Assembly (NCBI GenBank): GCA_003945285.1
Contig: AP019005.1
Coordinates: 744,001 to 808,000 of the forward strand
Reading direction: 5' to 3'
Origin: Hydrogenimonas sp.
GTDB taxonomy: Bacteria; Campylobacterota; Campylobacteria; Campylobacterales; Hydrogenimonadaceae
DNA length: 64,000 nt
Of this stretch, positions 24,552 to 33,834 are shown piece by piece. The notes beneath the pieces are model-generated. The model was not told where the DNA came from and searched no databases. It saw only the letters and a program-made list of their open reading frames with translations. Position 1 is the first letter of the stretch; each line of letters opens with the position of its first letter. Both the position numbers and the translations under genes were made by a program.

Positions 24552-25262
24552 TCATCCTAGTTCCATTTTAGACTGGTAATGACTTTGATGATCGGTTGAA
24601 TCTTCATGTTTGTTTATCAACTGTAAAAAGGTATGCTTGTTTTGGAGTGCTTCTTCAATCTGAATTCCACTTCGTCGAATGCCCACATATAATGCGGCAG
24701 ATGCGGCTTGACAGTTGATAGACTTGGCAGGATTGAATTCGATGTCCGTAAAAGCAGTGTATTGCATTATTTGTTCGCGGAGCCTTTCACTGGCGTGTAG
24801 AGCCTTCAGATATAGCCAGTGGTAGAAAGCGGTTTTGGGCTCGAGATCCCACTCTTCTTCATCCCACACGAAACGCTTTAGGGAACCTGACTCTTTCAAG
24901 CGAGGATCTCGTTTTGCATCTTTCGCACTTTTGTTGTATAAATCTTTATAGGGCCCACCTTTTTCAAAAACTTTGCTACCTTGAAAGAAAGATTCGACAC
25001 TTGCACTTAATCCAGAGCTATCTGGGAGTTTCAATTGGAATGCACTCAACATTTTGCCAAGTTCATTTGGTGATTTGCTTGAAATTTCAAGAATCTTTTT
25101 TTTCTCTAAATCGTACTCTTTGGATGCGTTTTTATGCAACGATGCGATGGAACATTGTTTTTGTTTGATGCTGAACCCTGGAAACCATTCAAATTCGACG
25201 GGTAATTCTTCATAGAATTTATCTCGCTTACCTTTTACAACATATACGTATCTTTTTGCCAT
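24552..25262 (-). CDS. DarT1-associated NADAR-type antitoxin
   Basis: This 236-residue protein matches what I know of the NADAR antitoxins next to DarT1: VEFEWFPGFSIKQKQ..SIASLH near the start, ILEISSKSPNELG, VESFFQGSKVFEKGGPYKDL, and FTDIEFNPAKSINCQAASAA near the C-terminus. NADAR proteins of this group are reported to remove ADP-ribose from guanine. It lies 12 bp behind the DarT gene with AAAGGA before its ATG. It has no macrodomain motifs, so it is not a DarG. The family assignment comes from memory of conserved motifs. Confidence 0.78.
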   Translation of the reverse strand: MAKRYVYVVKGKRDKFYEELPVEFEWFPGFSIKQKQCSIASLHKNASKEYDLEKKKILEISSKSPNELGKMLSAFQLKLPDSSGLSASVESFFQGSKVFEKGGPYKDLYNKSAKDAKRDPRLKESGSLKRFVWDEEEWDLEPKTAFYHWLYLKALHASERLREQIMQYTAFTDIEFNPAKSINCQAASAALYVGIRRSGIQIEEALQNKHTFLQLINKHEDSTDHQSHYQSKMELG

Positions 25263-25274
25263 ATATGAATTCCT

Positions 25275-26006
25275 TTAGATGAATGTATCAATATTGAGTA
25301 TCTTAGTTATGGGGATGAAATTTGGCACCAGCACTTCAGCTTGCATTTTTTTCTTTTCTTCTTGCGTTAAAGTTGAAAGTTTTCTATCTTTGGCAAGTAA
25401 ATCCAAATCCAGCAACGGCAGTACTTTCTCTACTTTATCGATTATTGCATAACTGTCAGTTGCATTGATATTTGACAACAACGTACCAGGCCATGCCAAA
25501 ACCTCTAGATCAATTTGTAGCCATACAAAGCGATTACCTTTTTCATACTTGTTTTTCCAATACATTGGTAGGTTCGTTACAAAAGATAAGCTGACATATT
25601 TATCCAACCCCTTGAGTGAATCTAGCTCCCATGAAAGCTCATTCGTTGCATAGATTGGTCTTTTTTGCATCTTGTGGAGATTTTTTTGCGAATACAGTCC
25701 ACCACTTTCTATGATAGAGGCAATATTCGCTTTATTTGTGAAATGATAGAGTTTTTTGATATTGTGATTAGTTAAAATTTGAAACACAGTACTATTATTT
25801 GTTGTACTTAATTTTGAAAATGAAGTTTGTTTCGATACAGAAGAATCAATAGACTCAAGTTTTGTGTCTTTTTTACTTGCAAGTGATTCGTCTTCAAAAT
25901 CTGTTTGTATATGATTGTGCTTATTTCTTTTGGGTTCGTTTTGATTTGAATTGGATGAAATACTCTGCCAAATGTAAATTAGGATTATAATTGCTATAAT
26001 TTCCAT
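25275..26006 (-). CDS. DarT-family (DUF4433) DNA ADP-ribosyltransferase with N-terminal membrane helix
   Basis: This 243-residue protein has two parts. Residues 2-18 (EIIAIIILIYIWQSI) form a membrane helix, followed by about 55 polar, Asn/Ser/Lys-rich residues. From about 80 onward comes the DarT fold: LYHFTNKANIASIIESGGL, KRPIYATNELSWE, VSLSFVTNLPMYW and the C-terminal EVLVPNFIPITKI with the expected catalytic glutamate. DarT enzymes attach ADP-ribose to single-stranded DNA. ATG 26006 follows AAGGAG; an open frame upstream is ignored. The partner behind it is a NADAR-type protein. Confidence 0.82.
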   Translation of the reverse strand: MEIIAIIILIYIWQSISSNSNQNEPKRNKHNHIQTDFEDESLASKKDTKLESIDSSVSKQTSFSKLSTTNNSTVFQILTNHNIKKLYHFTNKANIASIIESGGLYSQKNLHKMQKRPIYATNELSWELDSLKGLDKYVSLSFVTNLPMYWKNKYEKGNRFVWLQIDLEVLAWPGTLLSNINATDSYAIIDKVEKVLPLLDLDLLAKDRKLSTLTQEEKKKMQAEVLVPNFIPITKILNIDTFI

Positions 26007-26255
26007 AGCATCTCCTTCTTTTGTTGCCCTCTTTGAAGCAAGAGGGTTGGTGATAACGATAACCAATGTTTTACTTTAGTGCAACATATTGTAACATCAA
26101 TTAAGAGGTTTAAGCAACATTATTGTTGTCACCTCGAAAGATAAAGAGAAGACAAAGAAGTACAAAGAGTACAAGGAGCCTGGTATTAACAATAACCTAG
26201 CGAAAACCCCGGTATTGGAGGCTGGAACTACTTATTACCGGGTTTGGCGCAAGGT

Positions 26256-26747
26256 CTACTTCCCGGTAAACGCTCCAAGTGCCGTCTGAAGCAGCGAGAC
26301 GTTCTCTTTGGTCGCGTATTTTCCGACGTAGCCGAGTATGACGGGTACGAATTTTCCTATCATCGAGCTGTCCATACCGAGTGCTTTGAATGCGGCCGAT
26401 ACCTTGTCTCCTCCGCCGAGCATTCCCATGGCGCCGTCGAGCATTCCGCTTTTCGATCCGGCTATCGAGCTGAGGCCGGGAACGCTTTTTAGAAGTTCAG
26501 TGTAGTTGGAATAGGGCATGCTTTTTGAAGCGGCCTGGAGCAGTGCCGCCGTGCCGCCCGTTGCCTGCTGCGGTGTTATACCCAGAGAGCCTGTGAGTGT
26601 GGAGATGAGATCTGTGCTTTTGTTTTGTACACTCTCCTGTTTCGGTTCGCTCTTTTGCCCGGAGCTTCCCATAAGAGAGTCGAAAAAGCCGGCGTTGAGC
26701 GTTACAAACGCTCCGGCTATCGCCATTGTCACTATCTTTTTAATCAT
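26256..26747 (-). CDS. DUF2780-family secreted protein
   Basis: This 163-residue protein has a signal peptide (residues 1-20) and a polar segment, then the DUF2780 (VcgC/VcgE) region: LGITPQQATGGTAALLQAA, LSSIAGSKSGMLDGAMGMLG, and a C-terminal KFVPVILGYVGKYA. Function is unknown; the fold is probably helical and periplasmic. AAGGGGA lies before the ATG. The rhodanese gene lies 21 bp upstream on the same strand, so they may be cotranscribed. Confidence 0.75.
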   Translation of the reverse strand: MIKKIVTMAIAGAFVTLNAGFFDSLMGSSGQKSEPKQESVQNKSTDLISTLTGSLGITPQQATGGTAALLQAASKSMPYSNYTELLKSVPGLSSIAGSKSGMLDGAMGMLGGGDKVSAAFKALGMDSSMIGKFVPVILGYVGKYATKENVSLLQTALGAFTGK

Positions 26748-26768
26748 TATAAAGTCCCCTTTTTGATT

Positions 26769-27290
26769 TTACTGGCCGCCGTAGGGCAGTCCTGAAGTTT
26801 TCCAGTCGTATAGAAAGCCGCCTTCTACATTGTACACATTCTCGAAACCGTTTTTTGCCAGCTTGTCGGCCGCATAGACGGAGCGTTCACCGCTTCTGCA
26901 TATGACGATTACCGGTTTTTGGAGGCTTCCTCCTGTAACTTTTTTTACACCCTCCACAAAACGGGGGTTCTCCTCCATCATGGGGCGGTATATCTTTTTG
27001 ACATGTATCGCTTTGCCCCTCTTCTCTTCGAGTCGGGCCACCTTCACTCTGGTCTCTACGGGAGGGAGATCTATGCGCACGAAAAAGATGGGAACGTTGA
27101 CGGAACCTACGGCATGTCCTGCATAGAGAAACTCTCTCGGGTCGCGTACATCTATTATGACCGCTCCCTCCTTTTTGACCATTTCGGCGGCCTCATTGGC
27201 GTCTATGTCGTCGGTGTAGAGACTTTCATCGGCAAAGAGCGGTAGTGAGACCGCCAGCACCAGAATAGCTGCAAAGAGTCTTTTGAGCAC
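26769..27290 (-). CDS. Periplasmic rhodanese-like protein
   Basis: This 173-residue protein has a signal peptide and one rhodanese domain: VIIDVRDPREFLYAGHAVGS near the N-terminus and the active-site loop CRSGERS, with its cysteine, near residue 130. It may carry sulfane sulfur, a sensible role in a sulfur-using cell. GTG 27290 is preferred over the longer frame because AGGAG lies 7 bp ahead and the signal peptide then starts correctly. It diverges from the feoAB promoter. Confidence 0.85.
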   Translation of the reverse strand: MLKRLFAAILVLAVSLPLFADESLYTDDIDANEAAEMVKKEGAVIIDVRDPREFLYAGHAVGSVNVPIFFVRIDLPPVETRVKVARLEEKRGKAIHVKKIYRPMMEENPRFVEGVKKVTGGSLQKPVIVICRSGERSVYAADKLAKNGFENVYNVEGGFLYDWKTSGLPYGGQ

Positions 27291-27409
27291 TGTTTTTCTC
27301 CTGTTGTTTCTGTTCTGGGCTATTTTACACCCCCTCGCCATAAACGGCCTTGAACGATCGAAATTAGAGAAACTGCACTATATCGTTCCGTAAAATTCCT
27401 GCAGACTAT

Positions 27410-27428
27410 GAGAATGATTATCAACACT
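27410..27428. promoter_or_regulatory. Fur box before feoAB
   Basis: GAGAATGATTATCAACACT agrees with the 19-bp Fur consensus at about 13 positions, and lies directly before and against the -35 box of the feoAB promoter. Confidence 0.75.
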
Positions 27429-27429
27429 A

Positions 27430-27458
27430 TTGACAACGGTTTGCAATTGCTCTATAAT
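27430..27458 (+). promoter_or_regulatory. Sigma-70 promoter of feoAB
   Basis: TTGACA at 27430-27435 and TATAAT at 27453-27458 with a 17-bp spacer form a full consensus promoter. Fur bound at the adjacent box would shut it off when iron is plentiful. Confidence 0.88.
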
Positions 27459-27486
27459 CTCACAAAAAACCGGAGGCGTTTTCAGA

Positions 27487-27726
27487 GTGAAACCTTTGAC
27501 GGAGTGCAGTATAGGCTGTGAAGGCCGCATAGTGAAGATCAAGGCCAAAGATCCCATAAAAGGGCGTCTTTTCTCTTTGGGGCTGGCCAAAGGGAGTGAG
27601 ATAAAGATACTTGACCACACCCTTGCCAAGCAGACATGGGAAGTGGAGAGCGACGGGACGAAGATCGCTCTCAGGGAAGAGGAGGCGGCATCTGTTTTCA
27701 TGGAGCCCAAAGGTAGTTGTGCATGA
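27487..27726 (+). CDS. feoA: Ferrous iron transport protein FeoA
   Basis: This 79-residue SH3-like protein helps FeoB import Fe2+. The core GRLFSLGLAKGSEIKILDHT is typical FeoA. The GTG start at 27487 follows GGAGG at a rather long distance; an upstream ACG/ATG region in frame would start inside the promoter and is excluded. Its stop overlaps the feoB start by 4 bp (ATGA). Confidence 0.88.
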   Translation: MKPLTECSIGCEGRIVKIKAKDPIKGRLFSLGLAKGSEIKILDHTLAKQTWEVESDGTKIALREEEAASVFMEPKGSCA

Positions 27727-29888
27727 AGTCTCAAAACCGCGATGAACATAGAGAGGGGAGCAGCAGCGAGAGAGGAGACGGGTTGCGGCTGAAGAAGATA
27801 AAGGTCGCCATAGCAGGGCAGCCCAATGTCGGCAAATCTTCCATCATAAACTCGATGACCGGCGCACGACTGCATGTCGGAAACTTCTCCGGCGTAACGG
27901 TCGAGAAGAAGGAGATATATATAGAGAAGGACGGCTACGAGATAGAGATGGTCGACCTTCCCGGAATCTACTCCCTGAACGCCTACACCCCCGAAGAGCA
28001 GGTGGCGAAAAAGTTTCTCTACAACGAAGATTACGACCTTATAGTAAATGTAGTCGATGCGAACACTCTCTCGAGAAACCTCATATTCACCTTCCAGCTT
28101 ATGGATATGCAGAAGAAGATGGTGCTGGTCGTCAACATGATTGACGAGGTGGAGAAGCAGGGCGGTGCGGTAGACAGGCAGAAGCTCGAGGAGCTGCTTG
28201 GAATTCCGGTGATCCTCACTTCCGCCAAGGAGCATAGAGGCGTAGATGAGATAGTCGACTACGTAATAAAAGTTTACAGGCAGAACAAGCCGAAAAACAA
28301 GCTCTACTACGACGAGCGTATAGAGGAGCAGATAGAGAGGCTGGTAAAGGTACTGCACAAGTCTCCGCACTTCAAAGATCCGGACGAAGCCAGATTTATA
28401 GCCGTCAGGCTTCTGGATAGAGACGAGGATATCTACAGAGTCATACACGACCTTCCGATCTTCATAGAGCTGCATGAGATGCTAGGGCAGATATACAGAG
28501 AGCTGGAGATGGAGTTCGACGAGGAGTCTACGAGCGATATCATGAGCGACGAGCGCTACGCCCTGGCGAAGGCTCTTGTTCTAAAAGCGCTAAAAAAGCC
28601 GCCGAAGAAAGTGACCTTGACGGACAGGCTTGACAGGCTGCTTATACATCCTGTTCTAGGGCTTCCGATCTTTCTCTTTTTCATGTGGCTTCTCTTTCAG
28701 GTCACGTTCGAAGTCGGTTCCATCCCCATGGACTGGATCGACGCCGCTTTCACGGAGGTGTCGAATACCATCAAAGCGGTACTCCCTTCTGGTGCAATTC
28801 AATCCGTTCTGGCCGACGGTATAGTTCCGGCCGTAGGTTCGGTCATTATGTTCCTGCCCAATATCCTTATTCTATTTCTCGGTATAAACCTGCTGGAGCA
28901 GACCGGCTATATGGCGAGGGCCGCATTTTTGCTCGACGGTTTCATGAAGAGGTTCGGCCTCCAGGGAAAGGCCTTCATTCCGCTTGTGAGCGGATTCGGA
29001 TGTACCGTCCCGGCCTACATGGCGGCGCGTACCCTGAAAAATCCTAAAGACCGCATCATAACGATGCTGGTGCTCGGTTTCATGAGCTGCTCGGCACGTC
29101 TGCCTGTCTATGTGCTTCTCATAGGCGCTTTCTTCCCCTCATCACACGCAGGTAACATTCTCTTCATTATCTATATCAGCGGGGCGATTCTGGGGCTTAT
29201 TGTCGCCAAGATTCTTCGCACCGTCCTCTTCAAGGGAGAGCCGGAACCTTTCGTAATGGAGATGCCGCCATACAGGTTTCCTTCCATAAAGGCCCTCGGT
29301 GTCGAGCTCTGGATAAAGGCGAAACTCTTTTTGAAGAAGGCCGGTACCTTCATTGCGGGTGCTTCGATGATTATCTGGTTTTTAAGCTCATATCCTCATA
29401 ACAGTCAGCTGGTTCAGAGTTACGAAACGAAAATAGAAGCGGCTGCAGACGAAGCGGCAAAGAGAGAGCTGCAGAGAGAGTTGGCCGCCAAAGAGCTGGA
29501 AAGCAGCTACCTCGGTACGATAGGCAAGGCCATAGAACCGGTGTTCGCTCCGTTAGGCTTCGACTGGCGTGTATCTGTAGCCACTATAACCGGACTGGCA
29601 GCAAAAGAGGCTGTCGTATCGACACTGGCTACCCTCTATGCGGTAGGCGAAGCTGATGAAAGGAGCAATACACTCATAGAGAGGCTCAGGGAGAATGTCT
29701 CCTTCAAGGCTGCCGTAGCGCTCATAGTCATAATCATGATCTATTCACCCTGTATAGCCGCCATGAGTACATTCTGGGCGGAGGTGCCGCAGTGGGCGTG
29801 GCGCGGCTTCTATTTGGTCTATCCGAACGTGCTGGCGTGGCTGATGGCCTTTACAGTCTACAATCTGCTCGGGCTTTTGGGGTACTGA
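27723..29888 (+). CDS. feoB: Ferrous iron transport protein FeoB
   Basis: This 721-residue GTP-driven Fe2+ transporter has an N-terminal G domain (G1 GQPNVGKSS, G2 SGVTVEKK, G3 DLPGIYSL, G4 NMID), a helical spacer to about residue 290, and a polytopic membrane domain with two Gate motifs (GFGCTVPAYMAARTLKNPKD and TGLAAKEAVVSTLATLYAVG). The ATG at 27723 overlaps feoA. About 25 basic, polar residues precede the G domain, a little more than usual. Confidence 0.96.
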   Translation: MKSQNRDEHREGSSSERGDGLRLKKIKVAIAGQPNVGKSSIINSMTGARLHVGNFSGVTVEKKEIYIEKDGYEIEMVDLPGIYSLNAYTPEEQVAKKFLYNEDYDLIVNVVDANTLSRNLIFTFQLMDMQKKMVLVVNMIDEVEKQGGAVDRQKLEELLGIPVILTSAKEHRGVDEIVDYVIKVYRQNKPKNKLYYDERIEEQIERLVKVLHKSPHFKDPDEARFIAVRLLDRDEDIYRVIHDLPIFIELHEMLGQIYRELEMEFDEESTSDIMSDERYALAKALVLKALKKPPKKVTLTDRLDRLLIHPVLGLPIFLFFMWLLFQVTFEVGSIPMDWIDAAFTEVSNTIKAVLPSGAIQSVLADGIVPAVGSVIMFLPNILILFLGINLLEQTGYMARAAFLLDGFMKRFGLQGKAFIPLVSGFGCTVPAYMAARTLKNPKDRIITMLVLGFMSCSARLPVYVLLIGAFFPSSHAGNILFIIYISGAILGLIVAKILRTVLFKGEPEPFVMEMPPYRFPSIKALGVELWIKAKLFLKKAGTFIAGASMIIWFLSSYPHNSQLVQSYETKIEAAADEAAKRELQRELAAKELESSYLGTIGKAIEPVFAPLGFDWRVSVATITGLAAKEAVVSTLATLYAVGEADERSNTLIERLRENVSFKAAVALIVIIMIYSPCIAAMSTFWAEVPQWAWRGFYLVYPNVLAWLMAFTVYNLLGLLGY

Positions 29889-30068
29889 GGCGAAAGCGGA
29901 CCGCGATGTAACGCCTACCGTTCTACGGGCTTCCAGGCCCAGCATCGTACTCTCTTGATCGGAAACTGGACGGAGCGCTATCTCTGCCTGTTTCATGCAG
30001 GGATCACCGAAGTGATACTCTAAGTGCTTGTTTGCTATACTCTTACAAAAAATTCAAAGGCTTTATTT

Positions 30069-30497
30069 ATGGAGTGCGAATTCCCGACAATCAATGCCGA
30101 CAGTGATGAGATAAGAGAGATTTTCAGAAGCGTGCGGACGATAGCGGTGGTGGGCCTTTCGCCGGATACCTCCAAGGCGAGCAACAGAGTGGCGGCCTAC
30201 CTAAAAAGGGCTGGCTACAGAATAATACCGGTCTATCCGAAAGGCGACGAGATACTCGGCGAGAAGGTGTACCGCTCTTTGAAGGAGATACCGGAGCGTG
30301 TAGATATGGTCGATATATTCAGGAAATCGGCCGCGGTCGGCCAGATAGTGGAGGCCTGTATAGAGCGTGGAGATGTAAAGGTGGTCTGGATGCAGGTCGG
30401 TATCGTCAACAACGAAGCGGCTGAGGCTGCGAAAAAGAGCGGTATGAGCGTCGTTCAGAGCAGGTGTGCCATGGTCGATCACAGGGAGCTTGTATGA
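30069..30497 (+). CDS. CoA-binding domain protein (YccU-like)
   Basis: This 142-residue Rossmann-fold protein of the CoA_binding_2 family carries TIAVVGLSPDTSKASNRVAA and VYPKGDEILGEKVYRSL, a nucleotide/CoA-binding layout. VVWMQVGIVNNEAAEAA and the CAMVDH end are conserved in the family. Its role is unknown. ATG 30069 is used because the upstream part of the frame is unconserved. It overlaps ilvA by 4 bp, a strong operon sign. Confidence 0.85.
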   Translation: MECEFPTINADSDEIREIFRSVRTIAVVGLSPDTSKASNRVAAYLKRAGYRIIPVYPKGDEILGEKVYRSLKEIPERVDMVDIFRKSAAVGQIVEACIERGDVKVVWMQVGIVNNEAAEAAKKSGMSVVQSRCAMVDHRELV

Positions 30498-31705
30498 TAA
30501 CGCTCGACGATATAAAAAGAGCGCACGAAGAGGTTCTGAAAGTTGCCGTAAAGACACCTTTCTCCTACGCTCCCAAACTGAGTGAGACTACAGGCATGGA
30601 GGTCTACCTAAAAAAGGAGAATCTCCAAAATACCGGATCGTTCAAGATCAGGGGGGCTTTCAACAAGATCGCCTCGTTGAGCGAAGAGGAGCGCGCCAAA
30701 GGGGTCGTCGCCGCCAGTGCCGGAAACCATGCGCAGGGGGTGGCGCTCGCCGCGAAATATTTTGGCATACCTGCTACGATAGTGATGCCAGAAACGACGC
30801 CTCTCACAAAAATAGACGGTGTGAAGTCATACGGAGCAGAGGTTGTGCTCCACGGGACCAACTACGATGAGGCGTATGAGTATGCGGTCGGGTATGCGAA
30901 GGAGTGGGGCAGGGTTTTCGTCCATCCGTTTGCCGACGATGAGGTGATAGCCGGACAGGGCACCATAGCCCTGGAGATTCTCTCGAAGTGCGAGTCGCCC
31001 GATGCCGTCTTGGTACCTGTAGGCGGCGGCGGGCTCATCAGCGGCATAGCTGTTGCGGTAAAGGCGCTTTCGCCGAAAACGAAGGTAATAGGGGTTGCGG
31101 CCGCCGGAGCTCCGGCGATGAAGCTCTCGTTCGATGCCAAAAAGCAGATAGATACGGTGGAGGTAAGGACCATTGCCGACGGAATAGCGGTAAGAGATAC
31201 CTCGGAAAAGACTCTGAAGTATATACTGAAATATGTCGATGATATGATACTCGTTGACGACGAAGAGATCGCCAACGCCATTTTGTATCTCCTGGAGAAG
31301 CAGAAGCTCGTCGTGGAGGGGGCCGGTGCAGTCGGGGTCGCCGCACTTATACATGATAAAGTAGCGCTTCCGAAAGGCTCGAAGGCGGTTTCTCTTCTAA
31401 GCGGCGGAAACATCGATGTGACTATGCTTTCGGTAATAATCGAAAAGGGCCTCCTGAAGTCCTACAGAAAGATGAAGCTGGTCGTGACTCTGGTCGACAA
31501 GCCGGGCAGCCTGATGACTCTTACACAGATTCTGAAAGATGCCCAGGCGAACATCGTGCAGATCGGGTACGACAGAACCTCTCTCGATCTGAAGTTCGGA
31601 GACGCCTATGTCTCTATCGCCCTCGAGACAAAAGGGAGAGAGCACCAGGAGTTGATTAAAAAGCTGCTGCACGAGCACGGTTTCCGTTTCGAAGAGAAAC
31701 ACTGA
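30494..31705 (+). CDS. ilvA: Threonine ammonia-lyase (biosynthetic/catabolic type)
   Basis: This 403-residue PLP enzyme makes 2-oxobutanoate from threonine, the first step toward isoleucine. The PLP lysine is in NTGSFKIRGAFNK, and the glycine loop is SAGNHAQGVA. About 75 C-terminal residues form one ACT domain (KLVVTLVDKPGSLMTLTQIL). One ACT domain and this length fit the short IlvA/TdcB-with-ACT form. The acetolactate synthase genes lie 3.5 kb downstream. Confidence 0.93.
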   Translation: MITLDDIKRAHEEVLKVAVKTPFSYAPKLSETTGMEVYLKKENLQNTGSFKIRGAFNKIASLSEEERAKGVVAASAGNHAQGVALAAKYFGIPATIVMPETTPLTKIDGVKSYGAEVVLHGTNYDEAYEYAVGYAKEWGRVFVHPFADDEVIAGQGTIALEILSKCESPDAVLVPVGGGGLISGIAVAVKALSPKTKVIGVAAAGAPAMKLSFDAKKQIDTVEVRTIADGIAVRDTSEKTLKYILKYVDDMILVDDEEIANAILYLLEKQKLVVEGAGAVGVAALIHDKVALPKGSKAVSLLSGGNIDVTMLSVIIEKGLLKSYRKMKLVVTLVDKPGSLMTLTQILKDAQANIVQIGYDRTSLDLKFGDAYVSIALETKGREHQELIKKLLHEHGFRFEEKH

Positions 31706-31734
31706 AAAGAGTTTCCTGTGTTGAGGTCTGACAT

Positions 31735-33834
31735 ATGATAATCGAAAAGCGGCTCGGTTTCCGGCACTCCATAACGGCGATAAAGGCGTTGACCGGCCGT
31801 CGTGTGGCTATTGCGGACAGCTCGAATGCAGTCCGTTTTTTTTCTCTCGACCCGATCGCCCTTACTGACGGTTTCAAAACATCACTTCCTTTGAACGATG
31901 CTCTTTTGCACGGTGCTGATATTTCCGAAGACGGGAAGTATGTGGCCTTTTGCGTCAAAAAGGAGGGTGTGGCCGTATTCGACGGAGTCAGCAAAAGGCT
32001 TCTCTACCGGTTCAAGCGGCATGAAGGAGATGTGGAGAGTCTCTGCATCAGCCGGAAACTCAAATATCTGGCAACCGGAGGCCAGGACGGGAAGACCTTC
32101 CTCTGGAGCCTTTCGACCGGCCGTATGGTCGCCTCTTTGCCCCACCACTCCGACTTCGTTACGACGATAGCCTTCAGTCCCAACGGGCAGTGGATCGCGA
32201 CTGGCAGCTACGACAGGCGTATCATTGTCACAAATATCTCATCTTTGTCGCACGGATACAGACTTAGAGGCCACTCCAAAGCCGTTACCGAGCTTCTCTT
32301 TGTGGGCGGTCACCGTCTGATTGCCGGAGACAAAGATGGTGAGATAGCTGTATGGGACTATTTCGGATCGAAAGTGATAAAGAGGTTGAAGAAGATGTTC
32401 GACGAGGTCACGGCTCTGAGTGTCACACCCGATGAGAGGTTTCTCTTCGCAGCCGATAAGAGCGGAGTCGTCTCACTATACGATCTGAACAGTTATGAAC
32501 TTGTCTCCCTGCGATATCTGCGGTATTCCAAACCGGTGAAGAAGCTCTGCTATGCAGCTGAAGGGAACCATCTGGTCGTGGGTCTCGCCGACGGTGAAGT
32601 CACCTTCAATGCCCCTCTCAAGGAGAGCCGTCAGATGCGGGAGTATATAGAGTCCGGCGATCTGGAGTCGGCCTACAGGCTGGCGGAGGAGAATCCTCTT
32701 CTACGATACAGCGACGAGTATATCGAGCTCGAAGCGTTGTGGAGCGAGAGTTTCTCGAAAGCCATGTCTCTTCTTGAGCTCGGCAAGAAAGAGGAGGCGA
32801 AGAAGATTTTGGAGCCTTTTTGTGTGGAGGCTTCGAAGCGGCTGCTTACACAGCAGCTTATAAGCGATTTTTCCGATTTCCAAAAGTTCAAAACTGCCGT
32901 TCAGAACAGGAAATACCAGCTCGCCTACTCCATGGCGGCCAAATATCCGATGCTCAAAGAGAACCGTTATTATGAGATGATGGAAAAGGAGTGGAACGAG
33001 CTCTTCTCCAGAGCCAAAAAGCTTGCACTGCAAAAGGGGGGTGAAGAGAAGATAAAAGAGCTTCTCAAGCCCTTCAGGGGTATCTCCGGCAAAAGTGTGC
33101 TGATTCAGGCTCTATTGAGCGAAAGAGAGGTCTACAGACTCTTTATGAAGCTCGTAAACAAGAGGGATTTCAAAGCGGCAATAGAGCTTGCCAAGCGATA
33201 CCCTGCCATAATGGAGTTGGAGGAGTATAAAAAGATAGAGAAGATCGCGGATGTTATCGCCTCCAGGGCTATGGCTGAGCTAGAAGACGGTAACTATGCC
33301 GAGGCCGCCCGCCTGGCGGTACAGCTGGCGATATTTCCCGATATGAAAGAGCGGGCCGATGAACTGGTCGAGACGGCGAACCTCTACGCTTCGGCCATGC
33401 GCTACTTTTCTGAGAAGAACTATGCGGCAATCTATAAAATCTTGGAGCAGCACCCCGTTTTGGAGGAGACGAAAATAGTCCGGAACCTGGAGGAGGTATG
33501 GCGGAAAGCGGTAGCAAAAGCGGAGGTTGCTGCTTCGAGGGGCGATGTCGCCGAAATCAGGCGGATTTTTGCCCCTTTCATAACTTTTCCGCAGAAGAGA
33601 GCCAAGATTGCGGCTCTTTTGAAGCAGGCGTACCTGGAGCAGATAGAGAGTATGCTTGAGAGAGGAAGGGGAGTTGAGAGTGCGATTATGCGATATATAG
33701 AACTCTTCGGGATGGATGACGAGATGAGCTCATGGCTGTCGGAACATGGAATGCGTGAAAATTTCGGTGAAGAGGCACCTAAAGATATAGCGCAGATAGA
33801 TATAAAATCTCTTCCTGAGAGTATCGCGGCTTGA
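31735..33834 (+). CDS. WD40-repeat protein with four ~84-residue helical repeats
   Basis: This 699-residue protein has no signal peptide. Residues 1 to about 300 form a WD40 beta-propeller (ATGGQDGKTFLWSLSTGRMV; ATGSYDRRIIVTNI; GDKDGEIAVWDYF). From about 310 to 670 come four helical repeats of about 84 residues, each with a core such as NPLLRYSDEYIELEALW, YPMLKENRYYEMMEKEW, YPAIMELEEYKKIEKIA or HPVLEETKIVRNLEEVW. I do not recognise the second half. It ends in a 4-bp overlap with the Ppx/GppA gene, suggesting linked function. Confidence 0.75.
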   Translation: MIIEKRLGFRHSITAIKALTGRRVAIADSSNAVRFFSLDPIALTDGFKTSLPLNDALLHGADISEDGKYVAFCVKKEGVAVFDGVSKRLLYRFKRHEGDVESLCISRKLKYLATGGQDGKTFLWSLSTGRMVASLPHHSDFVTTIAFSPNGQWIATGSYDRRIIVTNISSLSHGYRLRGHSKAVTELLFVGGHRLIAGDKDGEIAVWDYFGSKVIKRLKKMFDEVTALSVTPDERFLFAADKSGVVSLYDLNSYELVSLRYLRYSKPVKKLCYAAEGNHLVVGLADGEVTFNAPLKESRQMREYIESGDLESAYRLAEENPLLRYSDEYIELEALWSESFSKAMSLLELGKKEEAKKILEPFCVEASKRLLTQQLISDFSDFQKFKTAVQNRKYQLAYSMAAKYPMLKENRYYEMMEKEWNELFSRAKKLALQKGGEEKIKELLKPFRGISGKSVLIQALLSEREVYRLFMKLVNKRDFKAAIELAKRYPAIMELEEYKKIEKIADVIASRAMAELEDGNYAEAARLAVQLAIFPDMKERADELVETANLYASAMRYFSEKNYAAIYKILEQHPVLEETKIVRNLEEVWRKAVAKAEVAASRGDVAEIRRIFAPFITFPQKRAKIAALLKQAYLEQIESMLERGRGVESAIMRYIELFGMDDEMSSWLSEHGMRENFGEEAPKDIAQIDIKSLPESIAA

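Noticed and set aside
24552-25262. Macrodomain antitoxin DarG
   Set aside because: The glycine-rich macrodomain loops are absent and NADAR-type motifs fit better.
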